Notes: generated by a model not told the origin, from the sequence alone. Numbered from the stretch's first letter, positions 25,139 through 34,205 are shown. The stretch is DNA of 64,000 bases from Sediminibacterium magnilacihabitans (GCA_002973575.1 PVEQ01000007.1:1-64000), one strand, 5' to 3'. Made by a program: numbers and translations.

Positions 25139-25196
25139 CATAAAAGGGATAGGTTCGAAAGGCTTATTTTCACCGTTGCCTGATCGTCTAAAACGA

Positions 25197-26726
25197 ATGC
25201 GGATGCCCATGCGTATATACAAACCTTCATTCATGATGAAAGCCAGCCTGGTGCTGGTACTGTTCCAGTTATCGTGTATACATGCCTGGTCTCAACCAAA
25301 AAGAAAGACACCTAATGTGATCTATATCTATGCAGATGATATGGGTTATGGAGAATCGGGTTGTTACGGGCAACAAAAGATCCGCACACCTTATCTCGAC
25401 CGGATGGCCAGGGAAGGCATGCGTTTCACCGATCATTATACCAGCACACCTGTTTGCGCACCTGCCCGTTGTATGCTCATGACCGGCAAGCATGGCGGCC
25501 ACACTTACATACATGGCAATTATGAAATGGGAGGATTTGCCGATAGCCTGGAAGGCGGGCAAATGCCGCTTCCGGAAGGCAGTTTTACCATTGCAAAATT
25601 GATGCAGCAGGCCGGCTATGCAACGGGCGCCATTGGGAAATGGGGCATGGGTATGGTCAATACTACAGGTTTTCCATTGAAGCAGGGATTCGATTATTTC
25701 TACGGTTTCCTTGATCAGAAACAGGCGCACAATTATTATCCTACCCATCTCTGGGAAAATGATCACTGGGATACTTTGCGCAACCCCAGTATCTATGTGC
25801 ACAAAAGCGTTGATTCTGCTAAAGCTACCGATGCCGATTTCGATTATTTCAAAGGGAAAGACTATGCACCGGCGAAAATGACGGAAAAAGCGCTTGCATT
25901 TATAGAACGCAATGCCCGCAAACCATTCTTTCTTTACCTGCCCTATACTATTCCGCATGTGTCTTTACAGGCGCCCGACGAATGGGTGAAACGATATATC
26001 GGCCAGTTCAATGAACAGCCTTATTATGGCCAGGCAGGCTATGCCGCCTGCAAATACCCATTGTCTACCTATGCAGCCATGATTACTTACCTGGATGCGC
26101 AGGTAGGTATCATCATGGAAAAAATAAAACAACTGGGTCTGGATGATAATACCCTGGTCTTTTTTTCGAGCGATAACGGTGCCGCTTTCAATGGAGGGGT
26201 TGACCGGTTTTTCTTCAACAGTACCGGTGGGTTGCGCGGACAAAAAATGGATCTGTTTGAAGGGGGCATACGTGAGCCGTTGATTGCCAGGTGGCCGGGT
26301 ACGATTCCTGCGGGAACTACCAGCAGGCTGGTATCAGCACAGTTCGATATGATGGCTACACTGGCCGAGCTAACAGGACAAAAAGTTGCGCATACCGATG
26401 GTATTTCTTTTTTACCTGAGTTAAAGGGCCATACGAAGGCGCAAAAAAAGCATGCATATTTGTATTTTGAATACCCTGAGAATGGCGGTCAGCTTGCCAT
26501 TCGTATAGGAAACTGGAAAGGTGTGAAGTTGGATGTAAGACATCACCCCGAAAAGCCCTGGTTATTGTTCAATCTCGAATCGGATCGCAATGAAACAACC
26601 GATCTTGCAGCACAGCATCCTGAACTGATCAGTCAATTCCAGGCGATCGTTAAAAAAGAACACCAGCAGGCACATATCAGAGAATGGGAATTTGTAGATC
26701 CTAAATTCAATACGAAAGATCAATAA
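25197..26726 (+). CDS. Exported sulfatase (formylglycine-dependent)
   Basis: A sulfatase of about 509 residues with an N-terminal signal peptide (hydrophobic MMKASLVLVLFQLSCIHAWS). The metal-binding IYADDMGYGESG and the maturation motif CAPAR (Cys about residue 87, CxPxR) mark a formylglycine sulfatase. GAIGKWGMG, HNYYP and SSDNGA complete the active site. It removes sulfate esters, probably from a glycan. Several close ATG codons (25197, 25203, 25209) leave the start uncertain; a TTG at 25176 is less likely. The unknown gene follows 2 bases later. Confidence 0.9.
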   Translation: MRMPMRIYKPSFMMKASLVLVLFQLSCIHAWSQPKRKTPNVIYIYADDMGYGESGCYGQQKIRTPYLDRMAREGMRFTDHYTSTPVCAPARCMLMTGKHGGHTYIHGNYEMGGFADSLEGGQMPLPEGSFTIAKLMQQAGYATGAIGKWGMGMVNTTGFPLKQGFDYFYGFLDQKQAHNYYPTHLWENDHWDTLRNPSIYVHKSVDSAKATDADFDYFKGKDYAPAKMTEKALAFIERNARKPFFLYLPYTIPHVSLQAPDEWVKRYIGQFNEQPYYGQAGYAACKYPLSTYAAMITYLDAQVGIIMEKIKQLGLDDNTLVFFSSDNGAAFNGGVDRFFFNSTGGLRGQKMDLFEGGIREPLIARWPGTIPAGTTSRLVSAQFDMMATLAELTGQKVAHTDGISFLPELKGHTKAQKKHAYLYFEYPENGGQLAIRIGNWKGVKLDVRHHPEKPWLLFNLESDRNETTDLAAQHPELISQFQAIVKKEHQQAHIREWEFVDPKFNTKDQ

Positions 26727-26728
26727 GC

Positions 26729-27247
26729 ATGAACCGCAGGGATATCTTTAAAAAATTATTTGCACATGCTGCCAACGCCGGCGTTACTACGCCGGAAACA
26801 GGCAGGCGGCCACCTGCTGTTGTTGCACCCAAATATTTTACGGCCAGTGTTGAATTGTGCTTCCTGGATATAGCGACTAACAATGAAACGCCTATCCATG
26901 CGGGCTTCCGGCTGTCTGAAAGGCTGGAGAATGGTGAAAGCGTTGCTGTATTGCAGGCCGGCATGACAAAGGATGGCTATTTGTTTATTGGCGATGCGGT
27001 TTCTTTCAAACCCATCGAACAAAATATTACTTTCTCACGCACTAAAATTGTGCTTACGATGATACCGCAAGCTTCAGGTAAACAGTTCCTGAAGCTGAAA
27101 GCTTTTGATGGCTATGGCAATACACTGGCAACATTGAGCGCTGAACACGTGATGACGGATGACCCGGATACAGCGCTGTATACTGATAACGTGACTTGCG
27201 TACAATTTATCAATCAGCAATTTTATACTCCAAATAGAAAACAATGA
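26729..27247 (+). CDS. Uncharacterised protein in the sulfatase/GH109 operon
   Basis: A 172-residue protein I do not recognise. The N-terminus (MNRRDIFKKLFAHAANAGV) looks like a vestige of the twin-arginine 'NRRxF' type but lacks a proper hydrophobic stretch. The rest has alternating beta-type sequence (FTASVELCFLDI, DGYLFIGDAVSF, TKIVLTMIP) without Cys/His metal motifs. It is locked between the sulfatase (2 bases) and the GH109-like gene (ATGA overlap), so it should act in the same pathway. Confidence 0.7.
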   Translation: MNRRDIFKKLFAHAANAGVTTPETGRRPPAVVAPKYFTASVELCFLDIATNNETPIHAGFRLSERLENGESVAVLQAGMTKDGYLFIGDAVSFKPIEQNITFSRTKIVLTMIPQASGKQFLKLKAFDGYGNTLATLSAEHVMTDDPDTALYTDNVTCVQFINQQFYTPNRKQ

Positions 27248-28602
27248 ACAGAAAAGAATTCGTAAAGACAGCAGGACTGGCAACGGCAGCAACCGCTGTT
27301 TTATCTTCCGGTAAATTGTTTGCCCACCCGGTGGCAGATGATAAAGTAAGGATAGGGATCATTGGCGTTGGGCAGCGGGGCCTCTCGCACCTGAGCCTGC
27401 TGTTAAGAAGGGATGATACGGAGGTGATAGCTATTTGTGACCTGGACGAAAAAGTGTTGAATACAGCCAGGGGGATGGTGAGTAAAGCCGGAAAGAAAAT
27501 GCCGGAAGTGTATACCGGAGATCCCTATGCCTGGAAAAAAATGCTGGACAGTAAAAAGCTGGATGGTATTGTGATTGCAACGCCCTGGGAATGGCACAAG
27601 CCTATGATTATCGGTGCACTGCAGGCGGGTATTAAATATGTAGGAACAGAAGTGATACTGGGTATCACGCTCGAAGACCATTGGGAAGTGGTGCGGGCCG
27701 CTGAACGCTACGACGCACATGTAATGATGATGGAGAATGTTTGTTACCGTCGCGACGTGATGGCGGTATTGAATATGGTAAGGCAGGGCTTGTTTGGCGA
27801 ACTCATCCATTTGCAGGGTGGTTACCAGCACGATCTGCGTGGAGTGAAATTCAATGATGGAAATGGTCCGTATACGAAGGGCGCGGAATTCGGTGAAAAA
27901 GGTTATTCAGAAGCGCACTGGAGAACAGAGCATTCCGTTCGGCGCAATGGCGACCTCTATCCTACACATGGTATCGGACCGATTGCCCAATACATCAACA
28001 TCAACAGGGGCAACCGTTTCTTATCGCTCTGCTCTTTCTCTTCCAAAGCAAGGGGCCTGCACAATTACATAGTAAAAGTGGGTGGCGAAAACCATCCCAA
28101 TGCAAAAGTGAATTTCAAACTGGGTGATGTGGTAACTACTTCTATCAATTGTGCAAACGGCGAAACCATTTTATTGCAGCACGATACCGATTTGCCGAGA
28201 CCATATTCTTTGGGTTTCCGTGTACAGGGTACCGAAGGTTTGTGGATGGATGTGAACAGGAGTATTTATATAGAAGGGAAGTCGGCCAAGAATGATATAT
28301 GGGATGATGAAAAAACCTGGCTTGACAAATATGATCACCCGCTGTGGGCCCGCTGGAGCAAAGAAAGTGCCGGTGCCGGTCATGGTGGGATGGATTTCTT
28401 TGTAGAGCATGCATTCATTGAATCGATCAAACGTAAAACGGCTACACCATTGGATGTATATGATGCTGCTGCCTGGAGTGCCATCACACCATTGAGTGAA
28501 AGATCAATTGAATTGGGTAATGAAACGGTGGATTTCCCTGATTTCACAGGCGGACAATGGATGTACCGTAAACCTGTATTTGCGCTGAACGACGACTATT
28601 AA
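27244..28602 (+). CDS. Gfo/Idh/MocA oxidoreductase, GH109-like glycosidase
   Basis: A 452-residue protein with a probable Tat/Sec signal (MNRKEFVKTAGLATAATAVLSS) and an NAD-binding Rossmann motif IGIIGVGQRG (about 37-46). The segments VGTEVILGITLEDHW, MMMENVCYRRDVMAVLNMVRQG and GGYQHDLRG match the GH109 group, which removes alpha-N-acetylgalactosamine by an NAD-dependent mechanism. Its overlap with the unknown gene and linkage to a sulfatase suggest attack on sulfated amino-sugar glycans. The exact sugar is inference. Confidence 0.83.
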   Translation: MNRKEFVKTAGLATAATAVLSSGKLFAHPVADDKVRIGIIGVGQRGLSHLSLLLRRDDTEVIAICDLDEKVLNTARGMVSKAGKKMPEVYTGDPYAWKKMLDSKKLDGIVIATPWEWHKPMIIGALQAGIKYVGTEVILGITLEDHWEVVRAAERYDAHVMMMENVCYRRDVMAVLNMVRQGLFGELIHLQGGYQHDLRGVKFNDGNGPYTKGAEFGEKGYSEAHWRTEHSVRRNGDLYPTHGIGPIAQYININRGNRFLSLCSFSSKARGLHNYIVKVGGENHPNAKVNFKLGDVVTTSINCANGETILLQHDTDLPRPYSLGFRVQGTEGLWMDVNRSIYIEGKSAKNDIWDDEKTWLDKYDHPLWARWSKESAGAGHGGMDFFVEHAFIESIKRKTATPLDVYDAAAWSAITPLSERSIELGNETVDFPDFTGGQWMYRKPVFALNDDY

Positions 28603-28627
28603 CAGGATATGTTGTAACGATGTAAGC

Positions 28628-28655
28628 AAAGGAGCCCAACTGGCTCCTTTGTTAT
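28628..28655 (+). terminator. Terminator of the sulfatase/GH109 operon
   Basis: AAAGGAGCC (28628-28636), loop CAACT and GGCTCCTTT (28642-28650) form a perfect 9-bp stem ending in T residues (TTTGTT). Confidence 0.85.
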
Positions 28656-28716
28656 GTAATATTTTCCTATTTTTAGTGTCCGTTGAATCAACTCGCGGGA
28701 ACTAACAAGAACTAAC

Positions 28717-30249
28717 ATGAAGAGAATATTACTGTCATTGCTATTGCTGATTACTTGCCTTGCCAGTGTTCAGGCTCAGAAGCCTGCGGCAGCCGATACC
28801 ACTTCCAAAAACGATAAACAGCAGAATGCCCATAAAAGGGCGGTTGAGGTTGAATCGTCTGTTGTTACCAAAAACGAAATTACGATCAAGGGACAGCGAG
28901 TGCCTTATAAAGTAGTTGCCGGCACCCTGCCGGTATGGGATGAAGAGGGAAAGCCCATTGCTGGTATTTTCTATACTTACTATGAGCGGTCCGATGTGAG
29001 CGATCGTTCAGCAAGACCCCTCATGATCTCTTTCAACGGAGGCCCTGGAACCGCTTCTGTGTGGATGCAAATCGGGTATACCGGACCGCGGATACTCAAG
29101 GTTGATGACGAAGGCAATCCTGTACAACCTTATGGTCTCAAGGATAACCCGAATTCGATCCTGGATGTTGCAGATATTGTTTACGTAGACCCTGTAAATA
29201 CCGGCTTCTCCAGGCCTTTGTCGAAAGATGTGCCTACGTCCAAGTTTTTTGGTGTCAATGCCGATATCAAATACCTGGCCGACTGGATCAACACTTTTAT
29301 CAGCCGTTATAAACGTTGGGCTTCACCCAAATACCTTATTGGGGAAAGTTATGGTACTACCCGTGTATCCGGACTATCGCTGGAATTACAGAATGCCCAC
29401 TGGATTTACCTGAACGGGGTTATACTGGTGTCGCCTACTACATTGGGTATCGAGAGAGACGGGCCATTGAGCGCCGCATTGCGATTACCTTATTTCGCGG
29501 CAACGGCCTGGTATCATAAAGCGCTGGCGTCTGATCTGCAACAAAAAGACCTGACCGCTGTTTTGCCTGAAGTAGAAAAATTTACGGTGGATGAATTCAT
29601 TCCTGCACTTGCGCTCGGCGGCTCTTTAACGGAGAACAAGAAAAAAGAGATTGCCGAAAAAGTTGCCCGCTATTCCGGGATAGGAGTACAACAGGTATTG
29701 GATCAGAATCTTGATGTTCCTGCAGGCTATTTCTGGAAAGAATTGTTGCGCAGCAAGGGGCAGACTGTTGGTCGTCTCGATTCGCGCTACCTGGGGATCG
29801 ACCGCAAAAACGCAGGCGATTATCCCGATTATAACGCAGAGCTCACATCCTGGTTACATTCATTCACTCCGGCTATCAATATGTACCTGAGAGAAGAATT
29901 AAACTACAAGACTGATCTGGACTATTATATGTTTGGTCCCGTTCATCCCTGGGATGGTAGTAATGACAAAACGGGTGAGAACCTGCGCCAGGCGATGGCC
30001 GAAAACCCTTACCTGCATTTATTGGTACAATCGGGTTACTATGATGGGGCTTGTGATTATTTCAATGCGAAATACAGCATGTGGCAGATGGACCCCAGCG
30101 GCAAACTGAAAGACCGTATGAGTTGGGAAGGTTACCGCAGCGGACACATGATGTACCTGCGCAAGGAAGACCTGGCTACGAGCAATGAACGCCTTCGTGA
30201 ATTTATTAAGCAATCTACTCCTAAGCCGGGACAAGCAGCTAAATATTAG
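28717..30249 (+). CDS. S10 family serine carboxypeptidase-like peptidase
   Basis: A 510-residue exported alpha/beta-hydrolase peptidase with signal peptide (MKRILLSLLLLITCLASVQA). The S10 hallmarks are visible: FNGGPGTASVWMQIGYTGPR (oxyanion region), the nucleophile in IGESYGTTR, the Asp region in GYYDGACDY and the catalytic His in GYRSGHMMYL. It cleaves C-terminal residues from peptides in the periplasm. It seems monocistronic and ends at an AGTTG inverted repeat. Confidence 0.9.
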   Translation: MKRILLSLLLLITCLASVQAQKPAAADTTSKNDKQQNAHKRAVEVESSVVTKNEITIKGQRVPYKVVAGTLPVWDEEGKPIAGIFYTYYERSDVSDRSARPLMISFNGGPGTASVWMQIGYTGPRILKVDDEGNPVQPYGLKDNPNSILDVADIVYVDPVNTGFSRPLSKDVPTSKFFGVNADIKYLADWINTFISRYKRWASPKYLIGESYGTTRVSGLSLELQNAHWIYLNGVILVSPTTLGIERDGPLSAALRLPYFAATAWYHKALASDLQQKDLTAVLPEVEKFTVDEFIPALALGGSLTENKKKEIAEKVARYSGIGVQQVLDQNLDVPAGYFWKELLRSKGQTVGRLDSRYLGIDRKNAGDYPDYNAELTSWLHSFTPAINMYLREELNYKTDLDYYMFGPVHPWDGSNDKTGENLRQAMAENPYLHLLVQSGYYDGACDYFNAKYSMWQMDPSGKLKDRMSWEGYRSGHMMYLRKEDLATSNERLREFIKQSTPKPGQAAKY

Positions 30250-30306
30250 TTGTTAGTTGTCAGAAGGTGTTTTATTCTCACAACTGACATCTATCAACTA
30301 ACAACT
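30248..30306. repeat. AGTTG-type inverted repeat between convergent genes (copy 1)
   Basis: AGTTGTTAGTTG (30248-30259) and CAACTAACAACT (30295-30306) are complementary 12-base arms around a 35-base loop. The repeat starts at the stop codon of the S10 gene and covers that of murA. A longer relative lies at 34206-34263. It probably serves as a bidirectional terminator. Confidence 0.65.
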
Positions 30307-31604
30307 CTCTTTATATCAGCTCCAAGGCTCCTGAGCCTTTCGTCAATGTACTGGTATCCGCGGTCGATTTGTTCAATGTTCTGGATGATGCTTTTGCCTT
30401 CGGCGCTCAATGCGGCAATGAGGAGGGCTTGTCCTGCGCGGATATCGGGACTGGTCATGGTAATACCCCGCAGGTTCTGTTTTCTGCCAAGGCCAATAAC
30501 GGTGGCGCGGTGCGGATCGCAGAGGATGATCTGCGCGCCCATATCGATCAGTTTATCGGTAAAGAACAAACGGCTTTCGAACATTTTCTGGTGAATGAGC
30601 ACACTGCCTCTTGCCTGTGTAGCTACTACGAGTACAATACTCAACAGGTCGGGCGTAAATCCGGGCCAGGGATGGTCGTATATCGTGAGGATGCCTCCAT
30701 CCATGAATGTTTGTATCTCGTAAACGTCTTGCGAAGGGATATAAATATCATCGCCTTTTATTTGAAACTGAATGCCCAACTGCTGGAATTTTTCAGGGAT
30801 AACACCAAGATGTTCCACGCCGGCATTCTTGATGGTGATCTCGCTTTGCGTCATGGCCGCCAGCCCAATAAAGCTGCCTATTTCGATCATATCGGGCAAC
30901 ATGCGGTGCGTAGTGCCGCCGAGCTTCGTTACTCCTTCGATGGTGAGGAGATTGCTGCCGATGCCACGGATGCATGCACCCATGCGATTGAGCATTTGAC
31001 ACAGTTGCTGCACATAAGGTTCACAGGCAGCATTATAAATAGTAGTAATGCCTTCAGCCAATACGGCTGCCATGATGATGTTGGCAGTGCCGGTAACAGA
31101 AGGTTCATCCAACAACATATATGCACCACGTAAACGCGGAGAACTCAATTTGAAGCAACTGTGTAATTCATCGTATTCAAATCGCGCACCCAGTTTTTCA
31201 AAACCAATGATATGCGTATCCAGTCTTCTGCGCCCGATCTTATCGCCGCCCGGCTTGGGTATATAGGCTTTGCCAAACCTGGCTAACATAGGCCCCGCGA
31301 GCATTACGCTTCCACGAAGGCGGCCGCCTTTTTTCCTGAAGTCATCGGAAGCCAGGTAATCTGCGTCTATCTGGTCGGCCTGGAAGGTGCAGGTATGCCT
31401 GTTGCTGCGGGAAATTTTAACGCCGATCTCATCGAGCAGTTCAATGAGCAAATTAACATCCAGTATATCGGGTATATTGGCAATGGTAACGGGTTCAGCG
31501 GTCAGCAACACTGCCGACAGGATTTGTAATGCTTCGTTTTTTGCCCCTTGCGGAACAATTTCTCCTTTCAGTTGTTTGCCTCCCCTTACTTCGAAGGAAC
31601 TCAT
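30294..31604 (-). CDS. murA: UDP-N-acetylglucosamine 1-carboxyvinyltransferase
   Basis: A 436-residue enolpyruvyl transferase that starts peptidoglycan precursor synthesis (UDP-GlcNAc plus PEP). The N-terminal KNEALQIL (Lys22/Asn23) and the DTHIIGFEKLGA and SVTGTANI segments are family hallmarks. At the PEP-loop position where E. coli has PGGC (Cys115), this protein has PGGD (Asp121). The Cys-to-Asp change is known to keep activity but prevent fosfomycin alkylation, so intrinsic resistance is expected. It is followed on the same strand by no close gene. Confidence 0.95.
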   Translation of the reverse strand: MSSFEVRGGKQLKGEIVPQGAKNEALQILSAVLLTAEPVTIANIPDILDVNLLIELLDEIGVKISRSNRHTCTFQADQIDADYLASDDFRKKGGRLRGSVMLAGPMLARFGKAYIPKPGGDKIGRRRLDTHIIGFEKLGARFEYDELHSCFKLSSPRLRGAYMLLDEPSVTGTANIIMAAVLAEGITTIYNAACEPYVQQLCQMLNRMGACIRGIGSNLLTIEGVTKLGGTTHRMLPDMIEIGSFIGLAAMTQSEITIKNAGVEHLGVIPEKFQQLGIQFQIKGDDIYIPSQDVYEIQTFMDGGILTIYDHPWPGFTPDLLSIVLVVATQARGSVLIHQKMFESRLFFTDKLIDMGAQIILCDPHRATVIGLGRKQNLRGITMTSPDIRAGQALLIAALSAEGKSIIQNIEQIDRGYQYIDERLRSLGADIKRVVS

Positions 31605-31650
31605 GTAGTTAAGTTGTTATTGAGCCATTGCCTATGGAGCAACTATTACA

Positions 31651-32367
31651 TTAATTGAACCGCTTTTTGAACTGCCGGTTCTTATTGTTATTCCGGTTTC
31701 CGTTATTGTTGCGGTTGTTGTTGTTGTTATTATTATTATTCCGGTTGTTGCGGTTGTTTCTGCCGCCAAAATTCTGTTGCCAGCGACCGCGGTTTCCGGT
31801 ACCGTAATCATCACGCTCGAAATTCTGGTTGCGGTGTTTGATAAAAGGGGTGTTGCTGAATTCCAGCTCACCTCCGGTGATATTGTTCAACTCGCTGCGG
31901 ATGGCATCGTCGTGCACCAGTTCTTTATGCCAGTTGCTGTAAGCCAGTTTCATGTAATAGGCAATGGCATGGGCAAAACCTGCTTTCTTTTCAGCGTCTT
32001 CCTGTTTTAACGCTTTATCGATGACCATTTCCAGGTTTTTACCCAGGTGGGCATATCGGGGATTACGCTTCGGGTAAGGAAGCGGATCGGGTTTTTGCTT
32101 GTACGTCTCTCTTTGGGGGATGGGGTAAGGACTGTCTACATCCAGGCTGAAATCGCTGATGAAAAAAAGATGGTCCCACAACATGTGCTTGAAATCATCT
32201 ACGTTTTTCAGGTGCGGGTTGAGAAATCCCATCAATTCAATCACCGACTGTGCCTGTCGCTGTCTTTTTTCGCGGTCTTCTATGGTAAGCAGGTATTCCA
32301 CCATCTTCTGCACGTGGCGACCATATTCCTTCATGCCCAGGTAATTCCTGCTGGTATTATATTCCAT
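31651..32367 (-). CDS. DUF4290 protein with asparagine-rich tail
   Basis: A protein of about 238 residues. The conserved part (about 1-165) is the Bacteroidota DUF4290 domain (YNTSRNYLGMKEYGRHVQKM, HLFFISDFSLDVDSPYP), of unknown function. The last 40 or so residues are almost only Asn, Arg, Gly and Lys (NNRNNRNNN type), encoded by an imperfect AAC/AAT tract, and end in basic KKRFN, suggesting nucleic-acid binding. The frame opens at 32400, but the -7 box TACATTTG lies at 32395-32388 within that extension, so ATG 32367 (MEYNTSRN) is preferred. Confidence 0.8.
   Translation of the reverse strand: MEYNTSRNYLGMKEYGRHVQKMVEYLLTIEDREKRQRQAQSVIELMGFLNPHLKNVDDFKHMLWDHLFFISDFSLDVDSPYPIPQRETYKQKPDPLPYPKRNPRYAHLGKNLEMVIDKALKQEDAEKKAGFAHAIAYYMKLAYSNWHKELVHDDAIRSELNNITGGELEFSNTPFIKHRNQNFERDDYGTGNRGRWQQNFGGRNNRNNRNNNNNNNNNRNNNGNRNNNKNRQFKKRFN
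31674..31785. repeat. Trinucleotide-like Asn-codon tract
   Basis: An imperfect AAC/AAT repeat (minus strand) encodes the Asn-rich tail of the DUF4290 protein. Such tracts can change length by slippage. Confidence 0.6.
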
Positions 32368-32387
32368 GTAATGTTCGTTCTTCAAAG

Positions 32388-32395
32388 CAAATGTA
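32388..32395 (-). promoter_or_regulatory. -7 promoter box of the DUF4290 gene
   Basis: The minus strand reads TACATTTG, a full consensus match, 20 bases before ATG 32367. It lies inside the longer open frame and decides the start. Confidence 0.5.
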
Positions 32396-32412
32396 CTCAT
32401 TTATTTTATCTC

Positions 32413-32420
32413 TATCTTCG
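32413..32420 (+). promoter_or_regulatory. -7 promoter box of pheS
   Basis: TATCTTCG, the same variant as in front of the cysS leader, ends 5 bases before the pheS ATG at 32426, implying a leaderless mRNA. Confidence 0.5.
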
Positions 32421-32425
32421 TTCCC

Positions 32426-33457
32426 ATGGAACAATTAGTGCAACAGATAGAGGCGTACAAGCAGGAAATGGCCGCGTATGAGGCTTCGACTGCCGAAGCG
32501 GTGGAAGCTTTTCGCATCAAATACCTGGGAACCAAGGGGCTGGTAAAAGAAGTGATGGGTGAAATGAAGAATGTGCCGAATGAACAGAAAAAGGCATTCG
32601 GACTGGTATTGAACGAATTCAAGCAGTTTGCTGAAACACGTTACGAAACGCTGAAATCCCTGGGTGCGCAGGAAGACCATGCACATGGTAACCAGATCGA
32701 CTGGTCATTACCCGGAGATCCTGTTGCCATAGGTTCACGCCATCCGCTCAGCCTGGTGCGGAACCAGATCGTATCCATTTTTAAAAGATTAGGTTTTGCT
32801 GTGGCCGAAGGGCCTGAGATAGAAGACGACTGGCATAATTTCGGCGCGATGAACCTGCCGGAAGACCATCCGGCCAGGGATATGCAGGACACTTTTTACA
32901 TCAGCCGCAATCCCGACTGGTTGTTGCGTACCCATACCAGTAGTGTGCAGGCAAGGGTAATGGAAAAACAAAAACCGCCCATCCGTGTGATATGTCCGGG
33001 CAGGGTGTATCGTAATGAAACGGTCAGTGCCCGCGCACATTGCTTCTTCCACCAGGTAGAAGGTTTGTATATCGATGAGAATGTAAGCTTTGCCGACCTC
33101 AAACAAACACTTTACTTTTTTGTGCAGGAAATGTTTGGGAAGGATGTGAAAGTGCGTTTCCGGCCAAGTTATTTTCCTTTTACTGAACCCAGCGCCGAAA
33201 TGGACATCAGCTGTCTGATCTGTGGTGGTGACGGATGTAATATTTGCAAACATACCGGCTGGGTAGAGATATTGGGCAGTGGTATGGTGCATCCGAAAGT
33301 GCTCGAGAATTTTGGTATCGATCCGAATAAATACACCGGTTTTGCTTTTGGAATGGGTGTGGAAAGGATTACCCAGTTGAAATACCAGGTGAACGACCTG
33401 CGCCTTTACTCCCAGAACGACCTGCGCTTCCTGAAGCAGTTTACCGGGGCGATCTGA
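32426..33457 (+). CDS. pheS: Phenylalanyl-tRNA synthetase alpha subunit
   Basis: A 343-residue class II synthetase alpha chain. An N-terminal coiled coil (about 1-85) that binds tRNA-Phe precedes the catalytic domain with RTHTSSVQARVM, CPGRVYRNETVSARAHCFFHQVEG (motif 2) and the terminal GMGVERITQLKY (motif 3). pheT is not in the window, so the two subunit genes are unlinked. recO follows after 5 bases. Confidence 0.95.
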   Translation: MEQLVQQIEAYKQEMAAYEASTAEAVEAFRIKYLGTKGLVKEVMGEMKNVPNEQKKAFGLVLNEFKQFAETRYETLKSLGAQEDHAHGNQIDWSLPGDPVAIGSRHPLSLVRNQIVSIFKRLGFAVAEGPEIEDDWHNFGAMNLPEDHPARDMQDTFYISRNPDWLLRTHTSSVQARVMEKQKPPIRVICPGRVYRNETVSARAHCFFHQVEGLYIDENVSFADLKQTLYFFVQEMFGKDVKVRFRPSYFPFTEPSAEMDISCLICGGDGCNICKHTGWVEILGSGMVHPKVLENFGIDPNKYTGFAFGMGVERITQLKYQVNDLRLYSQNDLRFLKQFTGAI

Positions 33458-33462
33458 AGCCT

Positions 33463-34200
33463 ATGATACATGCTACCAAAGGCATTGTGTTGCGTACCGT
33501 AAAATATGGCGATACAAGCGTCATTACCACGGTATATACCGAATTGTTTGGGGTGCAGAGTTATATTGTAAAAGGGGTGAGGCAAAGCAGCAAGACCTCA
33601 GCGGGCAAAGCAGTTTATTTTCAGCCGGCAGCCATACTGGAGATGGAAGTGTATCACAACGAACTCAAACAATTACAGTTTGTAAAAGAGTTCCAGTGGG
33701 CTTATCTCTACGAGAGATTATTGTTCGATGTGGTGCGGAATGCAGTTGCCATGTACGTGATAGAATTACTGCAGCACAGCCTCAAACAACCGGAAGCCAA
33801 CCCGGAATTATTCTACCTGATAGAAGATACACTTAAACAACTCGACAAAGGATCAGACACACTGGTAGCCAATCTGCCACTGTATTTCATTCTCCACCTG
33901 GGAAGCGAACTGGGATTCCAGATGCAGGGCACTTATCATGCACAAACACCGGTGCTTGATTTACAGGAAGGAATTTTTATCCGGGAAAAACCTGCACATC
34001 CTTATTACATAGAAAGCCGGTTGGCCGAGGTAGCCGGTCAATTGTTATCGTTACAGTTTTACAATGATCTTGATCATATATCGTTGAACAGGCAAATAAG
34101 ACGGGAACTTTTACAAGCGTTTCAAACCTATATCGCACTGCATGTAGCTGATTTTGGTGAAATGAGGAGTCTGGGTGTTTTACAGGAAGTGTTGAGTTAG
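33463..34200 (+). CDS. recO: DNA repair protein RecO
   Basis: A 245-residue RecO with an N-terminal OB fold (MIHATKGIVLRTVKYGDTSVITTVYTE-type start, about 1-80) and a helical C-terminal part. The zinc-finger cysteines seen in some RecO proteins are absent. RecO loads RecA onto SSB-coated gaps with RecR. It is cotranscribed with pheS and ends just before an AGTTG inverted repeat. Confidence 0.93.
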   Translation: MIHATKGIVLRTVKYGDTSVITTVYTELFGVQSYIVKGVRQSSKTSAGKAVYFQPAAILEMEVYHNELKQLQFVKEFQWAYLYERLLFDVVRNAVAMYVIELLQHSLKQPEANPELFYLIEDTLKQLDKGSDTLVANLPLYFILHLGSELGFQMQGTYHAQTPVLDLQEGIFIREKPAHPYYIESRLAEVAGQLLSLQFYNDLDHISLNRQIRRELLQAFQTYIALHVADFGEMRSLGVLQEVLS

Positions 34201-34205
34201 TTGTC

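Noticed and set aside
30369..31133. 254-codon plus-strand frame opposite murA
   Set aside because: Shadow of the murA gene; murA motifs are complete on the minus strand.
31674..31785. CRISPR-like or minisatellite array
   Set aside because: The repetition is an Asn-codon tract within a coding frame; no spacer/repeat structure. No CRISPR array was seen anywhere in the window.
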